From an uncultured Rubrobacteraceae bacterium (GTDB lineage: Bacteria > Actinomycetota > Rubrobacteria > Rubrobacterales > Rubrobacteraceae), in the NCBI GenBank assembly GCA_902806095.1, contig CADCVF010000059.1, forward strand, positions 17,080 to 81,079: DNA of 64,000 bases, given 5' to 3'. The notes under the pieces are model-generated. The model ran no database searches. It worked only from the letters and a program-made list of their open reading frames with translations, and had not been told where the DNA came from. The stretch's first letter is position 1. The number at the start of each line of letters is the position of its first letter. This document shows, one piece after another, positions 44,621 to 52,450 of this stretch. Position numbers and translations under genes: made by a program.

Positions 44621-45061
44621 TTGGTACTAAGACGTCTGAGGGATCTCTTCGGCGGGCCGGATCGGCCTGCGGGTAAGCCGGCGCCCCTCTATGGGCTCGA
44701 AGACGAGGAGAGGGCGAGGATCGGGACGGAAGAGGACCCACTTCGCAACTTCGAGGCCGCGATGCAACGCAACGAGGAGGCCGAGCTGGCCGTCCACAAT
44801 GGCGACACTGAACGGGCCATCAAGCTTTACGAGATCAGCATCCGCGAGGAATTCGTCGGCAGCCATCCTTACGAGCGTCTCGCCTCCGTCTACGAAAGCC
44901 GGCACAACCCCGCCGAAGCCCTCAGAGTATGTGAGGCTTTCATAGACCTCGCGTCCAGCGGAAAGATGCCCCGCGGAGCCCAACGCTCCGCAGACCGCAA
45001 GCTCCCCGAGTTCGAAGCCCGCATCCAACGCTACAAACGCTCGCTCGACGAAGGGCGATAG
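44621..45061 (+). CDS. TPR-like hypothetical protein (146 aa)
   Basis: TTG start. The basic N-terminus (VLRRLRDLFGG) is followed by a helical repeat region with TPR features: NEEAELAVHNGDTERAIKLY and SHPYERLASVYESRHNPAEA. Such small TPR proteins act as adaptors. There is no signal or membrane segment. It stands between repeat array R5 and the RlpA-like gene, with 200 bases of noncoding DNA after it. Confidence 0.6.
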   Translation: MVLRRLRDLFGGPDRPAGKPAPLYGLEDEERARIGTEEDPLRNFEAAMQRNEEAELAVHNGDTERAIKLYEISIREEFVGSHPYERLASVYESRHNPAEALRVCEAFIDLASSGKMPRGAQRSADRKLPEFEARIQRYKRSLDEGR

Positions 45062-45264
45062 ACCCCGAAGCCCGAATCTCCCCTTACACGGCAAGAACCG
45101 CCATATGTAGGTAAAAAGCGTTGCTCATACCGCATAGCGTGCGTCCGCCGTTCATGTAACTGGTTCACAAGTAGACGCTAGAAACGATATGTAGCGGCTT
45201 GTAACTCAAATGTAACGTAGTAAGGTCTTGGACTTGTTGTGCAAGCGATCTGGAGGGGGACTCT

Positions 45265-45630
45265 GTGAAGTCTTGTCTCAAGATGCTCTTGGTGGCCGGT
45301 GCGTTCGCCGTATCGCTGGCCGCTTTTCAGGATGATGCCCTGGCCGACACCCAGCTGGCGAGCTGGTACGGGCCCGGGTTGGAGGGCAACCTGACGGCGA
45401 GTGGGGACGTCTTCGAGCCCTACACCGAGTACACGGCGGCGTCGCCGTACCTGCCTTTCGGTACGGACTTGCTCGTGACTTACGGGAGCTACTCCGTGGT
45501 CGTCGAGGTCACTGACCGTGGGCCGTACGTGGGTGGCAGGGACCTGGATCTCTCCGCGGCTGCCGCAGAGGAGATCGGGCTTACCTACACAGGCGTCGAC
45601 TACATCGATGTGGAGGTTCTCGACTACTAA
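45265..45630 (+). CDS. Secreted RlpA-like double-psi beta-barrel protein
   Basis: 121 residues: signal peptide (LKMLLVAGAFAVSLAAF) and one RlpA/barwin-like domain with ASWYGPGLEGNLTASGD, SPYLPFGTDLLVTYG and VTDRGPYVGGRDLDLSAAAA. The Asp in VTDRGP matches the catalytic Asp of lytic transglycosylases in the family. It has no SPOR domain. GTG start after GGAGGGGG, with TTGTGCAAG further upstream as in the NlpC/P60 gene, so the two wall enzymes may share control. Confidence 0.85.
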   Translation: MKSCLKMLLVAGAFAVSLAAFQDDALADTQLASWYGPGLEGNLTASGDVFEPYTEYTAASPYLPFGTDLLVTYGSYSVVVEVTDRGPYVGGRDLDLSAAAAEEIGLTYTGVDYIDVEVLDY

Positions 45631-45665
45631 GGGTCTTCGCCAAACTACCGGCGAGACACCGGGGC

Positions 45666-45689
45666 GGGCGCGGCATTTTTGCCGCGCCC
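45666..45689 (+). terminator. Hairpin terminator after the RlpA-like gene
   Basis: Perfect 10-bp stem GGGCGCGGCA / TGCCGCGCCC with a TTTT loop, followed by GTTTCCCTTT, 36 bases after the stop. Confidence 0.8.
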
Positions 45690-45745
45690 GTTTCCCTTTG
45701 GGCCAGAACCACGGTATCAGGATTTCTCATCACACAGAGCGGGCG

Positions 45746-45751
45746 TATAAT
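45746..45751 (+). promoter_or_regulatory. Candidate -10 box of the cNMP-binding gene pair
   Basis: TATAAT preceded by GGGCG, 36 bases before the first ATG. The -35 region (TTCTCA, 17-base spacer) is weak. Confidence 0.45.
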
Positions 45752-45786
45752 CTCGCTCAGGGCTTCGAGGCTGAAGGGGTGATGGG

Positions 45787-46311
45787 ATGATGGAGGAGAC
45801 GCTTCAGGGGGTCAGGTTCTTCGAGTTCCTGACCGAGGAGGAGCGGGAGGAGTTTGCGGGTGCATCAGAGCCCGTCTCCTTTGGTCCCGGCGAGAACATA
45901 ATCGAGGAGGGTGCTGAGCAGGAGAGTTTGTTCGTGCTCGTCTCAGGCAAGGTCGAGGTCAGAAAAGGATTGCCTGCAGGAAGGAGCAGGCTCCTGGCCG
46001 AGATCGACACCTCGAGCGGGCGGACGGTCGTGGGGGAGAGGGGACTTCTGGGGGAGAGCGGGGCGTCAGCGACGGTCAGGACCATTAGTGAGGTCGAGGC
46101 TATAAAGATCCCACGCAACACCTTCAGGCGCATGGTCGCAGAAGGTAGACCTGCTGCGTTCAAGCTCTCCTACCGCATCGCCCGCACCCTCGCGAGGAGG
46201 CTCACGCGTCTGGACGAGGAGGTGGTCGAGGCGATCCGGGAGATCGAGAATAGGGGGGAGACCGACATGGAGGCCTTCCGCGACAGGCTGACAACAGACT
46301 GGTCCGTGTAG
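45787..46311 (+). CDS. Cyclic-nucleotide-binding domain protein, first of a tandem pair
   Basis: 174 residues, of which about 10-130 are one cNMP-binding beta-roll: FEFLTEEEREEFAGASEPV, FVLVSGKVEVRKG and VVGERGLLGESGASATVRT where the phosphate-binding cassette lies. No HTH follows, so it is not a CRP-type regulator; the helical tail (LTRLDEEVVEAIREIENRG) may bind a partner. The next gene is a paralogue 13 bases later. The cassette lacks the full canonical Arg pattern; ligand binding is not certain. Confidence 0.8.
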   Translation: MMEETLQGVRFFEFLTEEEREEFAGASEPVSFGPGENIIEEGAEQESLFVLVSGKVEVRKGLPAGRSRLLAEIDTSSGRTVVGERGLLGESGASATVRTISEVEAIKIPRNTFRRMVAEGRPAAFKLSYRIARTLARRLTRLDEEVVEAIREIENRGETDMEAFRDRLTTDWSV

Positions 46312-46324
46312 AGGAGTATTTTTT

Positions 46325-46852
46325 ATGCCAGAGATGCCAGACCTCAGTGAAGTGCCGATCTTCGAGCACCTGGACGAGGACGAGCGGGCCGAGTTCGAGG
46401 AGCTTTCAGAGCCGGTGAGGTTCGAAGCCGGGCAGAGGATCTTAGAGGAAGGCGGACCGGAGGAGCGACTGTATGTGATCACCTCCGGAACCGTCGAGGT
46501 CTACAAGAGCGTCCTGCCTGGACGCCGGCAACTCCTGGCGACCATCGAGGCGCCGACCGTGGTCGGCGAGATGGGCCTCCTCACCGAGCCCAGGGCAGCC
46601 GCGAGCGTCGAGGCGATGACTATGGTCGAGGCGCACGGCGTAGGCAGGGACCGGCTACTCGAGATGCTCGACGCTGACTCCCCGGCAGCCTGCAAGCTCG
46701 TCTACGAGATCGGCCGTACCCTCGCCGAACGTATGGCGGCGACCAACGAGACCGTCGCCGAAGTCATCTCCAGGCTCGAGAACACGGCCGCCAGGGGGTC
46801 CGAAGATATAGACGTGTTCCGAGACCAACTCATTCAAGAGTGGAGCTATTAG
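46325..46852 (+). CDS. Cyclic-nucleotide-binding domain protein, second of a tandem pair
   Basis: 175 residues, similar in plan to the preceding protein: IFEHLDEDERAEFEELSEPV, YVITSGTVEVYKS and VVGEMGLLTEPRAAASVEA. The cassette (GEMGLL..PRAAAS) is closer to canonical cNMP sites. The tail ends in FRDQLIQEWSY, parallel to FRDRLTTDWSV in the first copy, so the pair came from a duplication that has diverged. Repeat array R6 starts right after the stop. Confidence 0.8.
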   Translation: MPEMPDLSEVPIFEHLDEDERAEFEELSEPVRFEAGQRILEEGGPEERLYVITSGTVEVYKSVLPGRRQLLATIEAPTVVGEMGLLTEPRAAASVEAMTMVEAHGVGRDRLLEMLDADSPAACKLVYEIGRTLAERMAATNETVAEVISRLENTAARGSEDIDVFRDQLIQEWSY

Positions 46853-46855
46853 AGC

Positions 46856-46912
46856 AATTCAGCACGCTCCAGCCTACGGCTGTCGCTTGTCAGCACTTCA
46901 GCATGTCAGCTT
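46856..46912 (+). repeat. TCAGCA-type repeat array R6
   Basis: Starts four bases after the stop of the second cNMP-binding gene: TTCAGCACGCTCC, the hairpin AGCCTACGGCT, GTCGCTTGTCAGCACTTCAGC and ATGTCAGCTTC. Confidence 0.7.
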
Positions 46913-46930
46913 CTTGTTCTTGTTGATGGA

Positions 46931-47560
46931 TCACTGCCGCTCGTGTCTCTCAGCCCTCCCGTCTTTGCTCAGTGCGAGGCGCTCCACGGCTTTCACGAGG
47001 TCTCCCATGCCTTTGCGCCTTACGAGTCGGGTGTCTTTATAGAGGAACGGGTTGAGCCTCCACTGGCTCTGGTATGGGTCGCCTGTGAGGTCTTTGTATC
47101 TGACGGTAACGTGAATGCCGTTCCTTAGGTCCTTCGATTCAAGGAACGGCAACAGAGAATCGAGCTCGTCCCAGTAGCAGGTGATCTCACCGTTCGGCGG
47201 CAGGAAGTCGAGCCCGTACTTGAAGTATGGCAGGTCCGAGACGACGAAGCCGTTGGAGCTCTCGATCGGTACAGAGAACTCGAACTCTATGTCCCTGGCC
47301 GCGCCTTCGCTCACGTTGCGGATTGCCACGTCGAGCTCCGGCAGACTTTCGTAGTCCTCCTCCACGATTACGAGCGGACGGCCCATCGCCGTGCGCTGAG
47401 CCCGCATCTCCTCCAGCGTGGTCTGGCTCACCCGCCAGGTGAAGTAGTAGCCGATAGCGAGCACGATCACGAACAACAAGTTGGTCACCGAGGTGACGAT
47501 TTGGGCGAGGGTTACGATATCCACGAACCCTACATTATCCGAGGCGGGAACCGGATACAA
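46931..47560 (-). CDS. Single-span membrane hypothetical protein
   Basis: 209 residues. One helix (VTNLLFVIVLAIGYYFTW, about residues 26-43) is followed by a coiled segment and a beta-rich cytoplasmic or exported domain (GRPLVIVEEDYESLPELDV and later repeats of DLPYFKYGL). Similar short membrane proteins of unknown role occur across Actinobacteria. The TTG start at 47560 is uncertain; a GTG 15 codons in would still include the helix. No clear partner gene. Confidence 0.6.
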   Translation of the reverse strand: MYPVPASDNVGFVDIVTLAQIVTSVTNLLFVIVLAIGYYFTWRVSQTTLEEMRAQRTAMGRPLVIVEEDYESLPELDVAIRNVSEGAARDIEFEFSVPIESSNGFVVSDLPYFKYGLDFLPPNGEITCYWDELDSLLPFLESKDLRNGIHVTVRYKDLTGDPYQSQWRLNPFLYKDTRLVRRKGMGDLVKAVERLALSKDGRAERHERQ

Positions 47561-47636
47561 CGGTCCATCTGAGGAAGGTTACAGAGACACTGATCTACCA
47601 CGAGTCGTCCATTCGGGCACGAGCGAGAAAGCAAGG

Positions 47637-47724
47637 AGTCAACAAGCTGAAATGCTGACAAGCGACAGCCGTAGGCTGGAGCATGCTGAGATGCTGACAA
47701 GCGAAGTCCCAAGGGCGTAGCGTG
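47637..47724 (-). repeat. TCAGCA-type repeat array R7
   Basis: Starts directly after the rubredoxin stop on the minus strand: CACGCTACGCCCTTGGGAC, CTTCGCTTGTCAGCATCTC, then AGCATGCTCC-AGCCTACGGCT-GTCGCTTGTCAGC. The AGCCTACGGCT hairpin is shared with R6. Confidence 0.7.
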
Positions 47725-47883
47725 CTAATACCCTGGCACCGGCACCTCGTCGAACATCTCCTTGTCAGCGCCGCAGTCCGGGCACTTCTCGGGTAGCTCG
47801 CCCTCGACGCGGTAGCCGCAGTTCGTGCAGGCCCAGTTGAGGGGCTCGGCCTCACCTTGAACGTCTCGCTCATCGTCGGTCAT
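47725..47883 (-). CDS. Rubredoxin-like zinc/iron protein (52 aa)
   Basis: Two Cys-x2-Cys pairs, [13 protein letters not shown] and [15 protein letters not shown], in a 52-residue protein. This is the rubredoxin-like or rubrerythrin C-terminal metal knuckle. It lacks the hydrophobic core of a classic electron-transfer rubredoxin, so a structural zinc role is possible. ATG 47883 has GGAGGAG upstream; the longer open frame is spurious. Confidence 0.8.
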   Translation of the reverse strand: MTDDERDVQGEAEPLNWACTNCGYRVEGELPEKCPDCGADKEMFDEVPVPGY

Positions 47884-48167
47884 TCTCGCTCCTCCTCCGT
47901 AGTCGTCACCGGCTTCATCTCCCAAGGAAACCTGAAGCCTGATGCCAGCGGTGTGCGGAACGCATACCGCTTCAGAGACCATTATGGCACCGGCGAGGAT
48001 CGGGGTCACGGAAACGGGGTGGCGAGATCTTTGCTCGCCCGTACAATTGGGACAGCGGAGAGTCTATTAGAGGATCGAAAGGGAATCTCTGTGGCCGCTG
48101 AGGAGCAAGGTATTTCGTGGGTGAGGCAGGTTTACGGCTACTTTCGCGACGGGGAGCCCCTACCCTG

Positions 48168-49280
48168 GTGAGCGTGCCGGAGCGCATCCTGACGCTCCGC
48201 GAGTTGAATCGGGCGACCCTCGCCCGACAGATGCTGCTCGGCCGGCAACCTATCCCCGTCCTCGACGCCGTAGGGCGCCTGGCCGGCCTCCAGGCCCAGG
48301 TCACGAGCCCTCCCTACGTCGGACTGTGGACCCGCCTCAGGGACTTCAGGCGGGAGGATCTCACACGACTCATGCAGGAGAGGCAGGTAGTCAGGGCGAC
48401 GCTGATGCGCGCGACGCTGCACCTCATGACGGCGGTGGATTACTTGCAGCTGCGCTCCGCCCTGCAGCCTGCGCTCACCCGCTCCATGAACTCCATCGCC
48501 GGAAAGCGGTTGGAAGGGCTGGATGTCGGCCGGCTCGTCGGGGTCGCGCGAGAGTTCTTCGAGGAAGAGCCGCACCCCTTCGCCGATCTGCGACCCCTGC
48601 TATCTGAGCTCGAACCGGAGAGGGACCAATCAGCCCTCGCATACGCGGTGAGGACCCACCTTCCCCTCGTGCAGGTTCCTTCGGGTGGCGTGTGGGGCTA
48701 CTCGGGGAAGGCGCCCTTTACTACCGCCGAGAAGTGGTTAGGCAGGCCACTCTCGGGTTCAGAGGACCCGCGGGATCTCGTACTCAAGTATCTCGCGGCT
48801 TTCGGCCCTGCGACGGTGAGGGACGTCCAGACGTGGTCTGGAAGGACGCAACTGAAACAACCCATAGAAGAGATCAAACACGAGTTGCGCACGTTCAGCG
48901 ACGAACGCGCTAATGAGCTACTCGACCTCCCTGATGCACCGCTTCCCTCAGGGGATACTCCTGCCCCTCCCCGCTTCGTCCCCGATTACGACAATCTGGT
49001 ACTCTCCCACGCCGACAGGGGGCGTGTGATCTCCGACGAGCACCGCAAGAAGGTCTTCCTCTCGGCGGCCAGAGTCAGGGCAACGTTCCTGATCGATGGC
49101 TTCGTGCGCGGCGTTTGGAAAGTCGAGAAAGTCAGAAAAACTGCGACCCTCGAGATCGAACCCTTCGAGCGCCTGTCCAGGGGGGACCGCGCCGCCCTCA
49201 GCGACGAGGGCGAGCGTCTCGTCCGCTTTCTGGCCGAACCGCAGGGCGCCGAGACGTTCGAAGTCAGGTTCATGGAGTAG
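48168..49280 (+). CDS. AlkZ-like winged-helix DNA glycosylase
   Basis: 370 residues of the HTH_42/AlkZ family. The signature LDAVGRLAGLQAQVTSPPYVG contains the QxQ motif (GLQAQ) that forms the catalytic site in AlkZ-type enzymes for bulky adducts and crosslinks. RATLMRATLHLMTAVDY and PDYDNLVLSHADRGRVI are further family marks. I chose GTG 48168 (GGGGAG upstream). It converges on the DNA polymerase gene 36 bases away. Some family members have lost glycosylase activity. Confidence 0.82.
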   Translation: MSVPERILTLRELNRATLARQMLLGRQPIPVLDAVGRLAGLQAQVTSPPYVGLWTRLRDFRREDLTRLMQERQVVRATLMRATLHLMTAVDYLQLRSALQPALTRSMNSIAGKRLEGLDVGRLVGVAREFFEEEPHPFADLRPLLSELEPERDQSALAYAVRTHLPLVQVPSGGVWGYSGKAPFTTAEKWLGRPLSGSEDPRDLVLKYLAAFGPATVRDVQTWSGRTQLKQPIEEIKHELRTFSDERANELLDLPDAPLPSGDTPAPPRFVPDYDNLVLSHADRGRVISDEHRKKVFLSAARVRATFLIDGFVRGVWKVEKVRKTATLEIEPFERLSRGDRAALSDEGERLVRFLAEPQGAETFEVRFME

Positions 49281-49315
49281 CACTTCAGCTAGAACCAAGG
49301 GCTGACGCTTGAAAG

Positions 49316-51058
49316 TTACTTCCGCCACTCGCGGGAGACTTCGACTTCGACCTCGACTGGTACCTTCTCCAGTATTTCCTCCCCGGCCCTGACCATCGCC
49401 GCCCGGGTCTTCTCGGAGACCTCTCCCGCCCGCTCATCGGCGCACTCGACGACGAACTCGTCGTGGATGGAGTTTATGAGCCTGGCGTCGAGGCCTTCCA
49501 ACTCCTCGCGGACGTAGATGAGGGCCAGCTTGGCGATGTCGCTGGCCGCCCCTTGTATTGGAAAGTTCATCGCCTCGCGGCGCATCGCGCCGCGGTCGTC
49601 GGCCACGGGGTCGTTACCGAACTTGCGCAGCCGGCCGGCGAGCGTTCTGAGGGTGCGGTCCCGCATGGCGCGGTTGGCCGTCCGCTGCAAAAAGCGTTGG
49701 ACCTTGGGGTAGTTGGCGAAGTACTCGTCTATGAGCTGGCGACCGCGCTCCTCGTCCGTGCCGAGCTGGGCTGAGAGGCTACGGGCGCCGCGGCCGTACA
49801 TCAGGCCGAAGTTTATGCGCTTGGCCGCCGTGCGCTGGACTTTGGTGACCTCGTCCATGGACACGTTGTACATCGTGGCAGCCGTAAGGCTATGGAGGTC
49901 CACGCCCCTCTGGAAAGCCCCGACGAAGGCGGGATCTTCTGAGACCTCGGCGAGGATCCTCAGCTCTATCTGCGAATAGTCCGCAATGACCAGCGTGTTG
50001 CCATCCTCGGCGACGAAGCAACGGCGGAACTCGTCCTCGTGCGGTATCTGCTGGATATTTGGTGCTGTGCAGGCGAGGCGCCCGGTCGGGACGCGACACT
50101 GGAGGAAGTTCGCGTGGATGCGGCCCGTCTTCGGGCTTATGAAGCCGGGGTAGGTCTCCAGGTAGGTGCCTAGCTTCTTCTGCAACTCCCTGTACTCGAG
50201 CAGCGCCTTCGCCGCCGGGTGGTCCACCTTGAGGAGGGTCCAGACCTTCGTGTCGGAGAGATCTATCCCCAGGGTGCGGAAGGCGTCGGTGATCTGCTTT
50301 GGACTGTTGAGGTTGAGCCGCGGCCCAAGACCCTCGAGCGGCAGCACCCCTTCGGGAGGGGGGAAGAAGGACTCCAGGCGCTCGGCGGCCCGGTCGCGCC
50401 GCTCGCGCACCGTCACCTCGAGCTCCTTCCAGCGGGCCACGTCGAGCTTGATGCCTGCGAGTTCCATCCTTGCTATCGTCGGGATGGCCTCGAACTCTAT
50501 GCGCGAGATCCGTTCGAGTTCCTCCTCTTCTAGCGAAGCCGCGAGACGTTCGTGCAGAGACAGCAAGACCCTGGCGTCCTGCGCGGCGTACGCGAGCTGT
50601 GCCTCGCTCAATTTCCCCGACCAGTCGCTGCGCTGCTCGGACTTGTCGAGCGACTCGTCCACATAACGCTCTGCCACGGATTCCAGAGAGTAGGATGCCG
50701 CGTAGTTGCCGCCGTCGATGACTTGTGCCGCGAGCATGGTGTCGAATAGGGGCGAGAGGGAGACGCTGTGCAGGGCATCCAGGAACTGGTGATCGAACTT
50801 CAGGTTGTGCCCCACTTTGACCGGCCCGCCTTCGAGTATCTCCGTAAGTGGCGAGAGGTCGACGGCCTCGAAGACGTCCACGATGAACGTCTCCTCTAGG
50901 GTGGCGAGCTGGAGCAGGCGCACTCTGCCGTCACGGGGGGAGAGGGCCGTGGTCTCGAGGTCCAGGCCGATGACTTCTGCGCCTTGCAGGGTCTTCGCGA
51001 CGCCGGCAAGGTCCTCCGCGGTCGTAACGAAACGGTAATCCTGGGTGCGTTCCTCCAC
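49316..51058 (-). CDS. Short family A DNA polymerase with 3'-5' exonuclease
   Basis: 580 residues: a DEDD exonuclease (LDLETTALSP, GHNLKFDHQF, YAAQDARVLL) and a polymerase domain with motif A VIADYSQIELRIL, motif B RTAAKRINFGLMYG and motif C SIHDEFVVE. The 5'-3' exonuclease of normal PolA is absent, so this is the bifunctional short type seen in some bacteria and phages. All catalytic residues are present in both halves. Motif B has Phe in INFG, which favours deoxynucleotides. GTG start. It converges on the AlkZ-like gene, suggesting a repair setting. Confidence 0.9.
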   Translation of the reverse strand: MEERTQDYRFVTTAEDLAGVAKTLQGAEVIGLDLETTALSPRDGRVRLLQLATLEETFIVDVFEAVDLSPLTEILEGGPVKVGHNLKFDHQFLDALHSVSLSPLFDTMLAAQVIDGGNYAASYSLESVAERYVDESLDKSEQRSDWSGKLSEAQLAYAAQDARVLLSLHERLAASLEEEELERISRIEFEAIPTIARMELAGIKLDVARWKELEVTVRERRDRAAERLESFFPPPEGVLPLEGLGPRLNLNSPKQITDAFRTLGIDLSDTKVWTLLKVDHPAAKALLEYRELQKKLGTYLETYPGFISPKTGRIHANFLQCRVPTGRLACTAPNIQQIPHEDEFRRCFVAEDGNTLVIADYSQIELRILAEVSEDPAFVGAFQRGVDLHSLTAATMYNVSMDEVTKVQRTAAKRINFGLMYGRGARSLSAQLGTDEERGRQLIDEYFANYPKVQRFLQRTANRAMRDRTLRTLAGRLRKFGNDPVADDRGAMRREAMNFPIQGAASDIAKLALIYVREELEGLDARLINSIHDEFVVECADERAGEVSEKTRAAMVRAGEEILEKVPVEVEVEVSREWRK

Positions 51059-51126
51059 CCCTCGATTCTAACAGGGAGACGGAGTGTGGGATCACATCGC
51101 CGGCCCGCGCGTGGGGTAAACTCGGC

Positions 51127-52236
51127 ATGATGGGTGGATCTTTCAAGATAGGACGTGCATTCGGCATAGACGTGAAGGTCCACTGGAGCTTCTTCCTGCT
51201 GCTGGCCTTCTTCGGCTACCTCGCGTTCAGTGATTCCGGCAGGTTTGTGGACGCGCTCGTAACCATAGGCATAGTGGTCGCGCTGTTCTTCTGCGTCTTG
51301 CTTCACGAGTACGGCCACGCGCTCGTGGCCATACGCCTCGGGAGCGAGGTTCAGGACATCACGCTCCTGCCCATCGGCGGGCTCGCCAGGATGAAGTCTT
51401 TGCCGGAGAGACCCATCGACGAGGTGAAGGTCGCCGTAGCCGGGCCGCTCGTCAACGTCGTGCTAGCCCCCATATTCTTCGGGCTTGCCCTACTCTTCGG
51501 GGGTAACCTCTTGGTCCCGACGGACATACTCTCGGGTGTAGGGTCGTTGGGCCAGGTCTTCGTGGCGCTAGGCACGATCAACGTCGCCCTCGTTGTCTTC
51601 AACATGATCCCGGCCTTCCCGATGGACGGCGGCCGTGTGCTGCGCGGACTGCTCGCCACGCGCCTCGGTCCCGTTCGCGCCACGGATATCTCCTCGACTG
51701 TAGGACAGGGCTTCGCCATCCTCTTCATCCTCGTCGGCTTCTTCAGCAACAATTTCCTGCTTGCCATCGTCGGTTTCTTCGTCTTCCTCGGCGCGAGCGG
51801 CGAGGCCCAACTAGTCCGCCAGCGGGAGCAGATGCGCGGGCTGAGCGTCTCTGACGTAATGGGCACCAAGGGCCGAACCGAAACCGTAACGCCCTACCAC
51901 AACTTCGGCCAGATCCTCGACTCCGTCATCCACGGCTACCAGGAGGATTTCCCTGTACTCGACGAGGATGGAAACCTGGTCGGCATTATCACCCGCAACG
52001 AGATCATGGCCGCGGCCCACTCCCCCGACCGCTACTCCACCGTTCGCGACCTGATGAAGACGGAGTTTCCAACCATCTCGCCCGACGATGACCTCTTCAC
52101 AGAAGGCAACCGCGTCCTGCAGGAGAGCGGCTTCAGGGCACTGCCCGTCGTCAACGACGGCAACCTCGTCGGGATGCTGTCCGTGGATGACGTGGGCCAG
52201 GCCGCCCTGCTCCGCGACCTACGCAAACAGCACTAG
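51127..52236 (+). CDS. Site-2 protease (M50) with CBS pair
   Basis: 369 residues. Five or six membrane helices hold the zinc site LLHEYGHALVAIRLG and the distal Asp in PAFPMDGGRVLRGL. Residues 235-360 are two CBS domains (FPVLDEDGNLVGIITRNEI and LPVVNDGNLVGMLSVDDV) that could sense adenine nucleotides. The family cuts membrane-bound regulators. It lacks a PDZ domain. The ATG lies divergent from the polymerase gene. Hairpin H4 begins at the base after its stop. Confidence 0.9.
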   Translation: MMGGSFKIGRAFGIDVKVHWSFFLLLAFFGYLAFSDSGRFVDALVTIGIVVALFFCVLLHEYGHALVAIRLGSEVQDITLLPIGGLARMKSLPERPIDEVKVAVAGPLVNVVLAPIFFGLALLFGGNLLVPTDILSGVGSLGQVFVALGTINVALVVFNMIPAFPMDGGRVLRGLLATRLGPVRATDISSTVGQGFAILFILVGFFSNNFLLAIVGFFVFLGASGEAQLVRQREQMRGLSVSDVMGTKGRTETVTPYHNFGQILDSVIHGYQEDFPVLDEDGNLVGIITRNEIMAAAHSPDRYSTVRDLMKTEFPTISPDDDLFTEGNRVLQESGFRALPVVNDGNLVGMLSVDDVGQAALLRDLRKQH

Positions 52237-52410
52237 GCGGGTTTTGGAAGGATCAACCCTTCCAAAACCCGCGCAATTCAGCTGATCAGCAATTCAGCAA
52301 GAACAAAAAGGCTGAGAGCCACCGCAGGCGGCGTGCTGACATGCTGACAAGTGAAGGCGAAGCCGGAACGTGCTGACAAGCGGAGCCCGAAGGGCGCAGC
52401 GTGCTGCGAA
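52237..52410 (+). repeat. Hairpin H4 and TCAGCA-type repeat array R8
   Basis: Hairpin 52237-52272 has perfect 15-bp arms, GCGGGTTTTGGAAGG and CCTTCCAAAACCCGC, around ATCAAC, and begins immediately after the M50 stop. It is followed by AATTCAGCTGATCAGCAATT and reversed units TGCTGACATGCTGACAAG, with inner hairpins GGCGAAGCC and AGCCCGAAGGGC. It ends 40 bases before the HD gene. Confidence 0.78.
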
Positions 52411-52450
52411 GCGCTCGCGCCAACGGGGCCCATTCGTTAGACTCCCTGCC

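Noticed and set aside
46786..46811. Amber reassignment across the genome suggested by cas6 and GDPD
   Set aside because: TAG ends many intact genes in this window, so general reassignment is not supported; the two cases are kept as separate lesions.
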